DNA of 64,000 nt from Tectiglobus sp965247245 (GCA_965247245.1 CBDFGV010000002.1:537433-601432); one strand, 5' to 3'. Shown: positions 51,318-62,066, counted from the first letter of the stretch. Numbers and translations are program-made. Notes: generated by a model from the letters alone, not told the origin.

Positions 51318-54300
51318 GTGCTCAGATTTTCCGTTCTCATTCTATCGTCATTTTTGATTTCGTTTGCCGCGCTTGCTGCCGATCAAGCGGCGCCGTTTCG
51401 GCATGAAGGTGTCGCGCGTGATGCCGGACGTTACGAGGCCTGGCTTCAGAAGGCCTATAAGCGGACGCCGCGGAACACGAGTGTCCGCAAGCTGTTTTTC
51501 GAAGGCCGGCGCATTCTGAACGGCGGTCAGGATCCACGCGGTGCTGCACGCAAGTTTGCGCGGGTGGTCACGATCGAAGCGAACCATGCCCGAGGCTGGA
51601 TGCTCTTGGCGCAGTCGCTGCTGACGATTCCCAAGGATCAGCAAAAAGGCTCAGAGAGTTATTCGGTTCCGGTCAATGCGAGCGGTGCCGCGTATCTGGC
51701 TTACCAGAGAGCGACGCGACAGCAGACCAAGGCAGCTGCGCTTTCGATATTGGCGCAAGCTCTCGTTCGCCGTTCCTATTGGCGGCCGGCGCTTGATGCC
51801 TACAAGAAAAGCCTGCAGCTCGAAGATGCGCCCCAGGTCCGTCAGGCCTACCAGCAACTGCGAGCCGAGCGCGGATTTCGGATCACGAACTACCGCGTCG
51901 AAAATGAAACGACCTCGCCCCGCCTGTGTGTCGAATTCTCCGAAACCCTGAAAGACGGTGAGGTCGATTTTGCCAAGTACATTTCGGTGAACGGCAAAGA
52001 TCCGGAGAACGTGAATGCGGAGGGGCAGAGCCTGTGCATCGATGGGCTCAAGCATGGCCGCCGCTTCGAGGTGGACGTTAGAGCCGGACTACCGGCCCGT
52101 ATTGATGACCAGCTGCATAAGAATGCACAATTGACGGTCTACGTTCGCGATCGCTCGCCAACAGTGCGCTTTTCTGGACGCGGGTACGTGCTGCCAAGCC
52201 GTGGGCAAGCCGGCATCCCCGTGGTTTCCATCAATGCCGATGAGATTGCCTTCAAGATTTACCGCATTGGTGACCGCGGGTTGGTCGGTGCTGTAACCGG
52301 TGGAACGGTCGGCAACAAACTGCGTAGCTGGGATCTGCGCGAACTCAAGGAACGCACGGGACAGCAGCTGTTTGCCGGGAAGCTGACGGTCAAGAAGGAC
52401 CTCAACAAGGAAATCACGACGGCTATTCCGGTCAGCAAGGCACTGCCAAAGATGCGCCCCGGCGTCTACGCCATTTCAGCTTCGGCTGCCGGCGGCAAAA
52501 CGGATGCCGAGGACCTCGCGACGCAATGGTTCGTGGTGTCAGATCTCGGCCTGACGTCTCTTAATGGTCGGGATGGCATTCACGTTTTCGTCCGCTCGTT
52601 GGAGTCCGCCGGCCCGGTTGCCAAGGCCTCGGTCAAGTTGGTCGCGCGCAATAATGAAGTTCTGGGATCGGCCACAACGGATGAGCGCGGCTATGCGCGG
52701 TTTGATGGGGCGCTCGGCAAAGGCGAAGGTGGACTAGCGCCAGCGGTCCTGGTCGCAGAAGGACCAAAGGGCGATTACAGCTATCTCGATGTCAGTCAGG
52801 CAGCCTTCGACCTGACGGATCGTGGTGTTAAAGGTCGATCTGCACCTGGTCCGATCGATGCCTACATGTATACCGAACGTGGCGTTTACCGGCCTGGCGA
52901 AGAAGTCAATGTGACGTCTCTGGTGCGGGATCGCAACGGCGCGGCAGCCAGTGTTCCTGTGACCATGGTCGTGTTGCGGCCCGACGGTGTCGAAGACGCC
53001 CGCCATTCACTGAAGGACCAGGGCCTCGGAGGACGGTTCCGCACTTTGTACCTGTCCCCCAGTGCGATGACCGGTACTTGGCGGGTTAACCTGTACACCG
53101 ACGTCAAGGATGATCCGGTTGCCACGGAAGGCTTTCTGGTCGAGGACTTTGTACCTGAACGACTCGCCATGGAGCTAAAGCCGGCTGGGAAATCGCTTAA
53201 GCCCGGCGTGCCTGGAAAACTCAACCTAACCGGAAAGTTCCTCTATGGTCCGCCGGCCGCTGATCTTGACCTTGAGGGCGAGGTGATCGTCCGCGCCAGC
53301 CGGAAAGATGTCGCCGCCTTCCCGGGCTTTAGGTTTGGACATTCTGACGAACGGATCGATCCCGTTCGCGAACCGCTGCAAGGTGTTGGGCGCACAAATG
53401 CCCAAGGCCTCGCCGAAGTTCCCGTTCAGCTGCCAAAGATCAAGAAGACGGCACGTCCGCTCGAAGCGCAAGTCGTCATCAGGATGATTGAACCTGGCGG
53501 ACGATCAATCGAACGCAGCATCAAAATGCCCGTCGAGTCGGCGATTTCGCGCATCGGCATCAAGCCACAATTCGATGGCCAGTCGCTCAGTGACGGCGCT
53601 GAAGCTGCATTCGATGTCGTCGGCCTTGATCCTTCTGGCAAGCAGACGGAAATCAAGGCCCTCACGTGGGAGCTTGTGCGCCAGGAGCGCAAGTGGCAAT
53701 GGTATAAGCGTGACGGCACCTGGGCCTATGATGCCGTTACGATCTCGCGCAAAGTGGCTGATGGAAAGCTGGATACCCGGCCTGATGGTCTGGTCCGGAT
53801 TGCCGCTCCGGTCGGCTGGGGACGCTATAAGCTGACCGTCCAGTCTGACGATCCAGATGGTCCGGCTTCCAGCTTCGACTTTACGGCTGGCTGGTACGCG
53901 ACAGCGGAGAATGACAGTCCGGAAATGCTGGCGGTCGCGCTCGACAAGGAGAGCTATCGCGCCGGCGAGACGGCCAAACTGCGGATTACCTCGAAGCACG
54001 GCGGCAAGGCGCTGATCAATGTCGTGAGCCACGATCTGGTCAAGTCGTTCGAATCTGTCATCCAGAAAGGTGATGCGGAAGTTGAGATCAATGTTGGCGA
54101 AGACTGGGGTGCTGGTGCGTACGTGCTGGCCACACTCTATCGGGCGATGGATATCAAGGAAAAGCGCATGCCAGAGCGTGCGCTTGGAGTTGCCTGGCTT
54201 GGCATAGACACCTCACCGCGGACGCTGAAGCTGGAACTTGATGTGGCCGACAAGGTTCGCTCCGCGTCCAATCTGGCCGTTCCTGTCAAGGTGAAGGGGC

Positions 54301-56585
54301 TGACGCCTGGTGAAAGTGCCCGCATTACAATTGCGGCTGTGGATGTCGGCGTTCTGAACCTGACGCGGTTCAAGTCTCCCGCACCAGAAACGTGGTTCTA
54401 CGCCCAACGCCTGCTTGGGACTGAGTACCGCGATCTTTATGGTCGTCTCATCGATGGCATGCGGGCTGAGCGCGGCGCACTGAAATTCGGTGGTGACGGC
54501 GCAGGAAGCGGTATCGAAGGCAGTCCTCCTGTTGAAGATACGCTGTCGTTGTTCTCCGGCATCGTAACCGTCAAGGATGACGGGACCGCACAGGTCACGT
54601 TTGAGCTACCCAATTTCAACGGTACAGTTCGGATCATGGCCGTGGCATGGAGTGGTAACAAGGTCGGCCACGGTACGCGGGACGTCATTGTTCGCGATCC
54701 CGTCACGCTGACGGCCTCGGGGCCGCGGTTCCTGACGCTTGGCGATAAGGCACGCCTGCAGCTGGATATCCATAACGTGGAAGGTGCAACCGCCGACTAC
54801 CAAGTCAGCGTCATGCGGCAGCCCGTATCCACGACAGCAGGCAGCGAGAACGGCAAAGCAACTTCAGTGTTTGATCGGACGGTCAAACTTGAGGCCGGCA
54901 AACGGATTGCACAACGCTTTGAGATTTCGCCGAAGACCCTGGGTCTTGTATCTTACAATGTTCGCGTCACCAACGGCGACACTATCGATGTCAAACGCGA
55001 ACTTGTGTTTGATGTGAAAGCGCCCGCACGCGATGTGCGTCGCGTTACGGTGAGCAAACTCGAAGCCGGCGGCGGGCAGATCACATTGTCGAAAGACCTA
55101 CTGGTCGACATGCTGCTGGATCGGTCATCAGTGTCTCTTTCAGTTGGTCCGCTTGCGAAGATCAACGTCCCGGCGCTGCTGTCGCAACTGGATCGCTATC
55201 CGTACGGCTGTGCTGAGCAGACAACCAGTAAGGCCTTGCCGCTTCTCTATGCGAGCGCATTCGGCAACAAGTCGCTGCCGATCTCCAATTCGGAGACCAA
55301 CACGCGGATTGGCAAGGCCATTGCGCACTTGTTTACGATGCAGGACAGCTCCGGTGCCTTTGGTGTCTGGGGACCAGGCAATGCGGACATGTGGTTGACG
55401 TCCTATGTGACCGATTTCCTGGGGCGTGCTGCGTCCGCCGGGCACAAGGTTGATCAGCGCAAGTTTCAAAATGCGCTCGATCGTCTGCAAAACTTTGTCA
55501 GCTATGTTTCCGACTTCAAGAGCGGTGGTGAAGACCGGGCCTATGCTTTGTATGTTCTGGCGCGCAACGGCCGTGCTCCGATCGGTGAACTTCGCTACTA
55601 CGCCGATACCCGTCTGGAACGCTTCGCAACACCGCTTGCCAAGGCGCAGCTGGGTGCCGCGCTTGCCATGATGGGTGACAAGGAGCGGGCACAGCGCTCG
55701 TTCGATGCGGCCATCGCAGATCTTGGCACAATGACGGTCACCGGGCTGCGCGAGGACTACGGCTCGGGCATTCGGGATGGCGCAGCCGTTCTGACACTGG
55801 CGTCTGAGAGCCGCCTCCTGCAGGCACAACAGACACGCCTCGGCGATGTGCTGTCGGAAGCCTTTGCCGCCCGGCAATACACGTCGACGCAAGAGCAAGC
55901 CTGGATGTTGCTGGCAGCCAACGCCATGCAACAGCAGCTGAGCGGTACGGAACTGAGCGTTGACGGCAAGGTCCACAAGGGGCAACTGCGCCGCCAGCTC
56001 AAGGCCGCACGCCTGCAGCAGGGTCAGTTGGTTATTGCCAACGCCGGCCAGGAAGCCGTTGATGCGGTCGTGTCGGTGATCGGCACAGCGCTAACGCCTG
56101 AGCCAGCCATGTCGCGTGGCTTCACGATCGAACGCACCTACTACACGTTGGACGGCCAACTGATCGATATGAAGAGCGCTGAAGGTGGCCAATCGCAGAT
56201 CTCGCAGAACGAGCGCATGGTCGTGGTCCTCAAGATCGCCAGTGAAGAGAAGCGTGGCCGCGTTCTGTTGGTCGACAGGTTGCCAGCTGGGCTCGAAATC
56301 GAGAATCCGCGCCTGGTGACGGGCGGTGACATCTCCGCGCTTTCCTGGCTCAAGTCGAATGTGGGAGCGGAGCACACAGAATTCCGCGACGACCGATTTG
56401 TTGCAGCTTTCAACTTCTTCCGGAATGGCGGCAAGCACAAAAGCGCGACTGTTGCCTACATCGTGCGGGCTGTGACGCCAGGATCGTTCGTCCACCCGGC
56501 TGCCTTGGTGGAGGACATGTATCAGCCGGAGAAGTTTGCGCGAACAGCAAGCGGTCGACTTGAGGTCGTTCCGCGGTCCAACTGA
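51318..56585 (+). CDS. Bacterial alpha-2-macroglobulin
   Basis: About 1755 residues, a typical length. Starting at GTG 51318 (GGAG eight bases upstream) gives a clean 22-residue signal peptide ending AALA. Macroglobulin-like beta domains fill the first two thirds. The thioester motif GCAEQ (Cys ~1298) keeps CxEQ, so covalent protease trapping is possible. The bait region is not identifiable by eye. It sits ten bases before pbpC, the classic pair in which a periplasmic or lipid-anchored A2M protects a cell repaired by PBP1C. No lipobox is seen, so it may be free in the periplasm. Confidence 0.92.
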   Translation: MLRFSVLILSSFLISFAALAADQAAPFRHEGVARDAGRYEAWLQKAYKRTPRNTSVRKLFFEGRRILNGGQDPRGAARKFARVVTIEANHARGWMLLAQSLLTIPKDQQKGSESYSVPVNASGAAYLAYQRATRQQTKAAALSILAQALVRRSYWRPALDAYKKSLQLEDAPQVRQAYQQLRAERGFRITNYRVENETTSPRLCVEFSETLKDGEVDFAKYISVNGKDPENVNAEGQSLCIDGLKHGRRFEVDVRAGLPARIDDQLHKNAQLTVYVRDRSPTVRFSGRGYVLPSRGQAGIPVVSINADEIAFKIYRIGDRGLVGAVTGGTVGNKLRSWDLRELKERTGQQLFAGKLTVKKDLNKEITTAIPVSKALPKMRPGVYAISASAAGGKTDAEDLATQWFVVSDLGLTSLNGRDGIHVFVRSLESAGPVAKASVKLVARNNEVLGSATTDERGYARFDGALGKGEGGLAPAVLVAEGPKGDYSYLDVSQAAFDLTDRGVKGRSAPGPIDAYMYTERGVYRPGEEVNVTSLVRDRNGAAASVPVTMVVLRPDGVEDARHSLKDQGLGGRFRTLYLSPSAMTGTWRVNLYTDVKDDPVATEGFLVEDFVPERLAMELKPAGKSLKPGVPGKLNLTGKFLYGPPAADLDLEGEVIVRASRKDVAAFPGFRFGHSDERIDPVREPLQGVGRTNAQGLAEVPVQLPKIKKTARPLEAQVVIRMIEPGGRSIERSIKMPVESAISRIGIKPQFDGQSLSDGAEAAFDVVGLDPSGKQTEIKALTWELVRQERKWQWYKRDGTWAYDAVTISRKVADGKLDTRPDGLVRIAAPVGWGRYKLTVQSDDPDGPASSFDFTAGWYATAENDSPEMLAVALDKESYRAGETAKLRITSKHGGKALINVVSHDLVKSFESVIQKGDAEVEINVGEDWGAGAYVLATLYRAMDIKEKRMPERALGVAWLGIDTSPRTLKLELDVADKVRSASNLAVPVKVKGLTPGESARITIAAVDVGVLNLTRFKSPAPETWFYAQRLLGTEYRDLYGRLIDGMRAERGALKFGGDGAGSGIEGSPPVEDTLSLFSGIVTVKDDGTAQVTFELPNFNGTVRIMAVAWSGNKVGHGTRDVIVRDPVTLTASGPRFLTLGDKARLQLDIHNVEGATADYQVSVMRQPVSTTAGSENGKATSVFDRTVKLEAGKRIAQRFEISPKTLGLVSYNVRVTNGDTIDVKRELVFDVKAPARDVRRVTVSKLEAGGGQITLSKDLLVDMLLDRSSVSLSVGPLAKINVPALLSQLDRYPYGCAEQTTSKALPLLYASAFGNKSLPISNSETNTRIGKAIAHLFTMQDSSGAFGVWGPGNADMWLTSYVTDFLGRAASAGHKVDQRKFQNALDRLQNFVSYVSDFKSGGEDRAYALYVLARNGRAPIGELRYYADTRLERFATPLAKAQLGAALAMMGDKERAQRSFDAAIADLGTMTVTGLREDYGSGIRDGAAVLTLASESRLLQAQQTRLGDVLSEAFAARQYTSTQEQAWMLLAANAMQQQLSGTELSVDGKVHKGQLRRQLKAARLQQGQLVIANAGQEAVDAVVSVIGTALTPEPAMSRGFTIERTYYTLDGQLIDMKSAEGGQSQISQNERMVVVLKIASEEKRGRVLLVDRLPAGLEIENPRLVTGGDISALSWLKSNVGAEHTEFRDDRFVAAFNFFRNGGKHKSATVAYIVRAVTPGSFVHPAALVEDMYQPEKFARTASGRLEVVPRSN

Positions 56586-56595
56586 TGGTGCAGTG

Positions 56596-58737
56596 ATGCA
56601 GTTCTTTGCGGGCCATAAACGATTGCTGCGTCGGGTGCTGATCCCGGGATCAGTGTTGCTGATCGTCGGCACCATTGCACTGTCAGCACTCTTTTGTACC
56701 GGCTTGCAGGAGGCTAAACGGTTGGGTCCGCCACCGCTGGGCCTGGCCGATAACGTCTCTCCAACGTTGGTGGATCGTGACAGGAAACTGTTGCGTGCGT
56801 TCACGACAACCGATGGACGTTGGCGCCTGCCAGTGTCATCAAAGGACGTTGACCAGAACTATCTGAAACTGTTGTTTGCCTTTGAAGACCGGCGGTTTAA
56901 AGAGCATTGGGGCATCGATCTGCTGGCGATGGTTCGGGCTGCCTGGCAACTTGCCAAGCATCGTCGGGTCATCTCGGGCGGTTCGACATTGACCATGCAG
57001 GTTGCCCGGCTACTCGATCGCCGATATCAGCGCTCAGCCCGAGCAAAGTTCCAGCAGATCGTGCGGGCACTACAGCTTGAGGCGCAACTCTCAAAGACGC
57101 AGATCCTGAACCTGTATCTCACTCTGGCTCCATTTGGCGGCAACATCGAGGGTGTGAGAGCGGCTTCGCTTGCCTATTTCGGAAAAGAGCCACGGCGGCT
57201 TTCGCTGGGTGAAGCCTCGCTGCTCGTTGCGTTGCCGCAGTCACCCGAGGGCCGGCGTCCGGATCGGTTTGCCAAAGCTGCCCGACGGTCGCGATCCCGT
57301 GTTCTTGCCAGGGCCGTTGCGGCCGGCGTGATTTCCCAACCGGAGGCCGACAGAGCTGCATCGGAACCAATTCCGAAATACCGCAAAGAGTTTCCAAAGC
57401 TTGCTGCACACTTTGCGGAGGCGATGCTGCGCGTCGATCCGAAGCTGGCCAAGGGGCCAACAACTCTGCGGCGGTCGCTGCAGGCTAGCCTCGAAACGCT
57501 GGTCAAACAGCATGTGGTTGTTCAAGGAAAGCGGTTATCCGCTGCGATGATGGTTGTAGATCACAGAACCGGCGAGGTTCTCGCACGGGTCGGCTCGAGC
57601 GACTATTTCAACAACAATCGATTTGGCTCCATCGACATGACCACGGCCGTCCGTTCGCCGGGCTCAGCCTTGAAGCCCTTTATTTATGGTCTGGCATTCG
57701 ATTACGGCATCGCGCATCCGGAAACGTTGATAGAGGACAAGCCATCCCGGTTTGGCACCTACGCACCGAAGAACTTCGACAAGACTTACCGTGGCACGAT
57801 CACCCTCACTGAAGCACTTGGGAAATCGCTCAATGTGCCGGCTGTCAAACTACTGGATGCGGTGGGGGCCGGTCGCTTTGTAGGTCGGCTGCGCAAAGCA
57901 GGTACGCCATTGCAATTGCCCGATGATGCTGAGCCATCTCTGGCCGTAGCTCTCGGTGGTGTTGGTCTCACGTTGGATGACATGGCCAGGCTTTATGCAG
58001 CTCTGGCGCGTGGCGGAGAACCGATTGCCCTCAAGTCCCATCTAGCGGATCAGGCGGATCTTGATCACACGTTGGGCAACAAGCTGAAGAACCGCCGCGT
58101 ATTGAGTGCCAAAGCTGCCCACTATGTAACACAGATCCTGCGCCAAGCTACACCGCCACCCAATGCGCGCCGCGGAGCCATCGCCTATAAAACCGGGACG
58201 TCCTATGGCCACCGCGATGCCTGGGCCGCGGGTTATGATGGTCGCCACACCATTGTCGTCTGGATCGGTCGTCCGGATGCTGCAACAACGCCGGGTTTGC
58301 TTGGCCGGACGGCCGCAGCGCCAATTCTGTTCGATGCGTTCGCACGGATCTCGCCAAGCCGTGCCGCGTTTCCAAGAGCACCTGACGGTATCCTCAAGGT
58401 GACAGGCGCTGAACTTCCCGAACCGTTAAAGCGGTTTGACCGGCGAACAGCCAGACCAAACGGCGGTGTTTATCTCAACGAACCCGTTCGCATCGCATTT
58501 CCGCCAGACCGTTCTGAACTGGCCGCACTGGGTCGTGATGACGTTATCATCCTCAAGAGCCGCGGTGGCGCACTGCCACTCACGTGGTTTGCAGATGGTG
58601 CGCCCATCTCAGCCAATCCACGGCAGAGACAAGTGATATGGCCGACGAAGCGACGCGGATTTGTCCGCCTTTCCGTAACCGACGCGCGCGGCGAAACTGA
58701 CAGCGTTGTCGTGAGATTGCGCTCCGAAGGCGACTGA
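56596..58737 (+). CDS. pbpC: Penicillin-binding protein 1C
   Basis: The 713-residue protein has an N-terminal membrane anchor, a GT51 domain (FEDRRFKEHWGIDL, SGGSTLTMQVARLL), a transpeptidase domain (SALK for SxxK, SLN for SxN, YKTGTS for KTG) and a C-terminal BiPBP_C beta domain after about residue 620. I chose the ATG at 56596. A TTG at 56536 would run 50 bases into the A2M gene. It is coupled to the alpha-2-macroglobulin gene, as in many Gram-negative bacteria. Confidence 0.95.
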   Translation: MQFFAGHKRLLRRVLIPGSVLLIVGTIALSALFCTGLQEAKRLGPPPLGLADNVSPTLVDRDRKLLRAFTTTDGRWRLPVSSKDVDQNYLKLLFAFEDRRFKEHWGIDLLAMVRAAWQLAKHRRVISGGSTLTMQVARLLDRRYQRSARAKFQQIVRALQLEAQLSKTQILNLYLTLAPFGGNIEGVRAASLAYFGKEPRRLSLGEASLLVALPQSPEGRRPDRFAKAARRSRSRVLARAVAAGVISQPEADRAASEPIPKYRKEFPKLAAHFAEAMLRVDPKLAKGPTTLRRSLQASLETLVKQHVVVQGKRLSAAMMVVDHRTGEVLARVGSSDYFNNNRFGSIDMTTAVRSPGSALKPFIYGLAFDYGIAHPETLIEDKPSRFGTYAPKNFDKTYRGTITLTEALGKSLNVPAVKLLDAVGAGRFVGRLRKAGTPLQLPDDAEPSLAVALGGVGLTLDDMARLYAALARGGEPIALKSHLADQADLDHTLGNKLKNRRVLSAKAAHYVTQILRQATPPPNARRGAIAYKTGTSYGHRDAWAAGYDGRHTIVVWIGRPDAATTPGLLGRTAAAPILFDAFARISPSRAAFPRAPDGILKVTGAELPEPLKRFDRRTARPNGGVYLNEPVRIAFPPDRSELAALGRDDVIILKSRGGALPLTWFADGAPISANPRQRQVIWPTKRRGFVRLSVTDARGETDSVVVRLRSEGD

Positions 58738-58861
58738 TTTCTCTTCGGGCCCGTCCGTAGAACTACTTATGCGACTTTGCGCTGCTTTCTCCGGGTTATG
58801 CTATTCCGCTATCAATCAGATACTGTGTGGCGGCATGCCACCCATGAGGGGGATCGCGACG

Positions 58862-59860
58862 ATGAGTTCAACCGTATGGCGGCTGCAGGATGCCGTTTGG
58901 GGCACGCCGAGCGTCCAACCGGCCAAATCCAATTGGGCCGTCTGGCTCGGACTGGTAGCAATGTTGGTCTACGCGGCCGCATCCCATTTCTCGCATATCT
59001 CCCACGACGCCAGCACGCTCAATTCTTCCGCACCCGACGAGGTGAAAGGCAGTTCCGAGACAACTAGAAGCCCGGATGGAGCGGCTTCAAAGGCAACAGC
59101 CGGAAGCGATTGGATGATTGGCGGCTACGGCGGTGTCGCGCATACACATCCGACAGAGGTGCATATCGTCAATCCGGGCCGTACAGACTTCATCGTCAAA
59201 GACTTCGGTTGGATCGGCCGTCCCTTTAAGGCGCCTATTTACTACGGTATTCGCGTACAGCGCTGGCCGGAACTCGGCATCGTCGGTTCGATGTTAGACT
59301 TCACCCATGCGAAAGCGATCTCCAAACGCGAGGACATCGCAACGTTCTCGGGTACGCACGAGGGCAAGAAGCTACCCGAAAAGCAGAAAATGGGTGCTTT
59401 CTTCCGCCACCTCGAATTCAGCCACGGCCACAACATGCTGACCATGAATGGTCTGCTGCGCCTCTCCCCAATGGCTGCCGGGATCAGACCCTACATCGGC
59501 GTTGGAGCCGGCATTTCGCTGCCCCATACCGAGGTTGGTATTCGCGCGGAGAATGCACGCACCTACGAATATCAATTTGCTGGCTTCGTTGGCCAGGCGC
59601 TGGCTGGCGCGAAGATTAGGCTTGGTCGGAGCACGCTGTTTCTAGAATACAAATTCACCTATGCGCCATATGACATTCCGCTGTCTCATGAACCGCGCGG
59701 TTGGCTTCTGGTAACGGATCTTTGGCGGCAGTTTACAGCATGGTGGAACGGGGAGGTCCCTCCCGGCGGCCGGCTGACAACAACGCTTATTAGCCATCAT
59801 GGTATTGGCGGTGTGATGTTCCACACAAAGCCAGCACCAACGCCACAAGCAAGTAAGTGA
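58862..59860 (+). CDS. Outer-membrane beta-barrel protein
   Basis: A protein of about 332 residues starts at an ATG with GGGG nine bases upstream. A hydrophobic segment (WAVWLGLVAMLVYAAASHF, about residues 22-40) precedes a linker and an eight- to ten-stranded barrel-like C-terminal half with alternating aromatic strands. The pattern is of a small barrel such as lipid-A-modifying or OmpA-like proteins, but catalytic residues cannot be fixed. The anchor is longer than a normal signal peptide. Confidence 0.6.
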   Translation: MSSTVWRLQDAVWGTPSVQPAKSNWAVWLGLVAMLVYAAASHFSHISHDASTLNSSAPDEVKGSSETTRSPDGAASKATAGSDWMIGGYGGVAHTHPTEVHIVNPGRTDFIVKDFGWIGRPFKAPIYYGIRVQRWPELGIVGSMLDFTHAKAISKREDIATFSGTHEGKKLPEKQKMGAFFRHLEFSHGHNMLTMNGLLRLSPMAAGIRPYIGVGAGISLPHTEVGIRAENARTYEYQFAGFVGQALAGAKIRLGRSTLFLEYKFTYAPYDIPLSHEPRGWLLVTDLWRQFTAWWNGEVPPGGRLTTTLISHHGIGGVMFHTKPAPTPQASK

Positions 59861-59973
59861 TTTGAGCATTCAACAAACGTTGATCACTGCCTTTTTTCAG
59901 CATCGAACGTTTGGTGAATTGAAAAATCTCGGTCATTATTGATGTCATTACCTACCATGCGGGTGACATCGCC

Positions 59974-60732
59974 TTGTGGAATCGAAAAAACACGCGCTTT
60001 AGAAGCACGCGCTTTACTGGGCGACTAGGTTCGCGTCGCCCTTCGAGCTGGTTTGGCCTGCTGTCGCTGGCGTTCACTGTTCTATTGTCAACATCTCTGA
60101 ACGTGCGGTCGACGATGCATGTCGACCTGTCGCTGGTCCTAGCCCTTGATGTTTCTGCCAGTGTCGATGCTCGCGAGTTCGACCTTCAGAAGAACGGATT
60201 GGCAGCGGCCATGACACACCCGTCGGTCATCGAGGCCATCGGGGTTGGCCGCAATAAGCGCATCGCTGTGACAGTTGTCCAATGGTCAGGGTACCAGAAG
60301 CAGTTTGTCGTTGTGCCCTGGCATATTGTGGATGGCGCCAACAGCGCAACGGTTTTTGCCCAGAAGCTGCTTGAGACGTCGCGCGTGACACTCAACGGGT
60401 TCACGCATATCGGCGGCGCCATTCGTTATTCGGTTCGACTGGCACGCTCAGCGGAGTTTACAGCCGATCGCATGGTTATCGATATCTCAGGCGATGGCAC
60501 CAACAACGTTCTGCCGCGCCCAGCCGGAGAGCGCGATCTGGCCGTCCGAGCTGGTTTTACCGTGAATGGGTTGGCAATCGTCAACGAAGCATCGGACCTC
60601 GATCAGTACTATCGCCGCAATGTCATCGGCGGGCCGGGCTCGTTTGTCATTGTTGCGCAGAGCTACGATGACTATGCGAAAGCCATGATCCAAAAGCTCA
60701 TCCGCGAAATTACCGACCAGCAACTCTCCTGA
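59974..60732 (+). CDS. DUF1194 (von Willebrand A-like) protein
   Basis: Up to 252 residues. After a hydrophobic export segment comes VLALDVSASVDAREFDLQ, with the DxSxS metal-ion-dependent adhesion site of the VWA fold, then GGAIRYSV, VIDISGDGTNN and the rest of the DUF1194 pattern. Export to the periplasm is likely. The first codon is TTG. A later ATG at 60115 would omit the signal and is less likely. Function is not known. Confidence 0.85.
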   Translation: MWNRKNTRFRSTRFTGRLGSRRPSSWFGLLSLAFTVLLSTSLNVRSTMHVDLSLVLALDVSASVDAREFDLQKNGLAAAMTHPSVIEAIGVGRNKRIAVTVVQWSGYQKQFVVVPWHIVDGANSATVFAQKLLETSRVTLNGFTHIGGAIRYSVRLARSAEFTADRMVIDISGDGTNNVLPRPAGERDLAVRAGFTVNGLAIVNEASDLDQYYRRNVIGGPGSFVIVAQSYDDYAKAMIQKLIREITDQQLS

Positions 60733-60776
60733 GTGTGCAGCGCTGCGGCTCATGGTTCCAGCAAGGTTGCTGCCAA

Positions 60777-61355
60777 CTAAGGCCGCGATGCTCTAGACCC
60801 GCTCTTGAGGTCCATTGCAGCCAACACGAAGCCCAATCGATCGTCAAAAGCTTCGCTGCTGAGCGAAAAGAAGTCCGGGCCAGCCGATGTGATTTCGCCA
60901 ACAACATCGCCGCACAAAAATTCGAGCTGGGCCTTATGCTTGCGCGCCAATGCCCGCATCTTGTTGTTTTCCGCCAGGCAGCTCATCCATAAGCGATGCA
61001 CGCCTCGGTTGCGGGCAGAACGAATGATGTAGCTCATGAGCTCGCTGCCAATGCCTTTGTTTTGGTACTCAACCTCCACAGAAAACGCAGCCTCAGCTTC
61101 CCCGCCCCAGGTCGGGGCGAGCTTGCGGAGCTCGGCTGCTGAACGAATGTCTCCGTCGACGATGAAGGCATACACAATACCGTCGCTCAACGATAAGCGA
61201 GAGGCATACTCTTCGATAAAGCTGTCAGAAACGGCATTGCCGAAGCGCAGTCGTCGCGAGTTGGCATCCAACCTTAGCAAATGGTCGCGGAACTTCTTCG
61301 ATTCCATCGGCCAGATCTTACGAATTGTTCCTCCCCAACGCAGAGAATCCACCAT
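60777..61355 (-). CDS. GNAT N-acetyltransferase
   Basis: The 192-residue protein has the acetyl-CoA-binding pattern FSVEVEYQNKGIGSELMSYII and LWMSCLAENNKM, with a preceding VYAFIVDGDIRSAAELRKL. The RDHLLRLDANSRRLRF start recalls GNATs fused to or paired with other enzymes, but this one stands alone. The acceptor is unknown. It converges with the DUF1194 gene. Confidence 0.85.
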   Translation of the reverse strand: MVDSLRWGGTIRKIWPMESKKFRDHLLRLDANSRRLRFGNAVSDSFIEEYASRLSLSDGIVYAFIVDGDIRSAAELRKLAPTWGGEAEAAFSVEVEYQNKGIGSELMSYIIRSARNRGVHRLWMSCLAENNKMRALARKHKAQLEFLCGDVVGEITSAGPDFFSLSSEAFDDRLGFVLAAMDLKSGSRASRP

Positions 61356-61676
61356 GCTCCTGATCTCCAGTGAGTGAATCGCGTCGAGAAATGTGCAGGC
61401 GCATCAAATGCTCCTACTTGCACAACCGAAAGGTTGCTCTCGATGTATGACAATGCAATGGCAAAAATTATGCGCTACCCAGTCACCCGGAATTCAGTCC
61501 GTAGTTCTGGGGCTCACGGGACTGCGTGCCTGTGCAAAACAGTCAATTGAGATGTATGTGCCGCATAGGACAAGAATATCAAATGCAATTCGGCACAGTC
61601 ATCCTCGCGAGATTGGGGCGAAGATCACTGTGCCGTTGAACTCTCTAGAAGGCCTCAAAGACCGAGGCCAATCCGG
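61356..61676. other. Non-coding stretch
   Basis: About 320 bases between the acetyltransferase gene and the small secreted-protein gene contain no convincing gene or repeat. A 110-codon plus-strand frame over it is rejected for its composition. Confidence 0.45.
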
Positions 61677-61916
61677 TTATCGTAGTGATCTTGGCTCGAA
61701 TGCTTTTGCAGCCCAGATCGGGTAGTTTTGATACTGGTAGCGTGAGCCAACAGCTGACCGTCTGTCACTCCGGAAGTGCCGGCCCCGATAGGCTTTTCTA
61801 TTACTGTAGGCCTTTTTTGCCGAAGAGTACTTTTTGGACTTCACACCGCTATGATGCGCCTTTGCCTGGAATGACCAGCCGGCCAATACGACCATCGCTA
61901 TTGCTAGAATTCGCAT
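61677..61916 (-). CDS. Small basic secreted protein
   Basis: The 79-residue protein has a signal peptide (AIAMVVLAGWSFQAKA, cleavage near residue 20) and a mature region rich in Lys, Arg, Ser and Tyr (KKYSSAKKAYSNRKAYRGRH). GGAG lies six bases before the ATG. It may bind an acidic polymer in the envelope, but no family is recognised. Confidence 0.6.
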   Translation of the reverse strand: MRILAIAMVVLAGWSFQAKAHHSGVKSKKYSSAKKAYSNRKAYRGRHFRSDRRSAVGSRYQYQNYPIWAAKAFEPRSLR

Positions 61917-62066
61917 ATCTGTCTCCGCATTTCTTTACTGCAAAGGCATATGAGATCACCGCGAACAATTACCAGTAGCGTTGGCAGTTTCGTGAAGCGA
62001 GGTGAGTTCTCAGCGGTCTGACGTGTGCCAATTGTCAGGAACGCAAGAGCAAATCGCAGAACTTGA

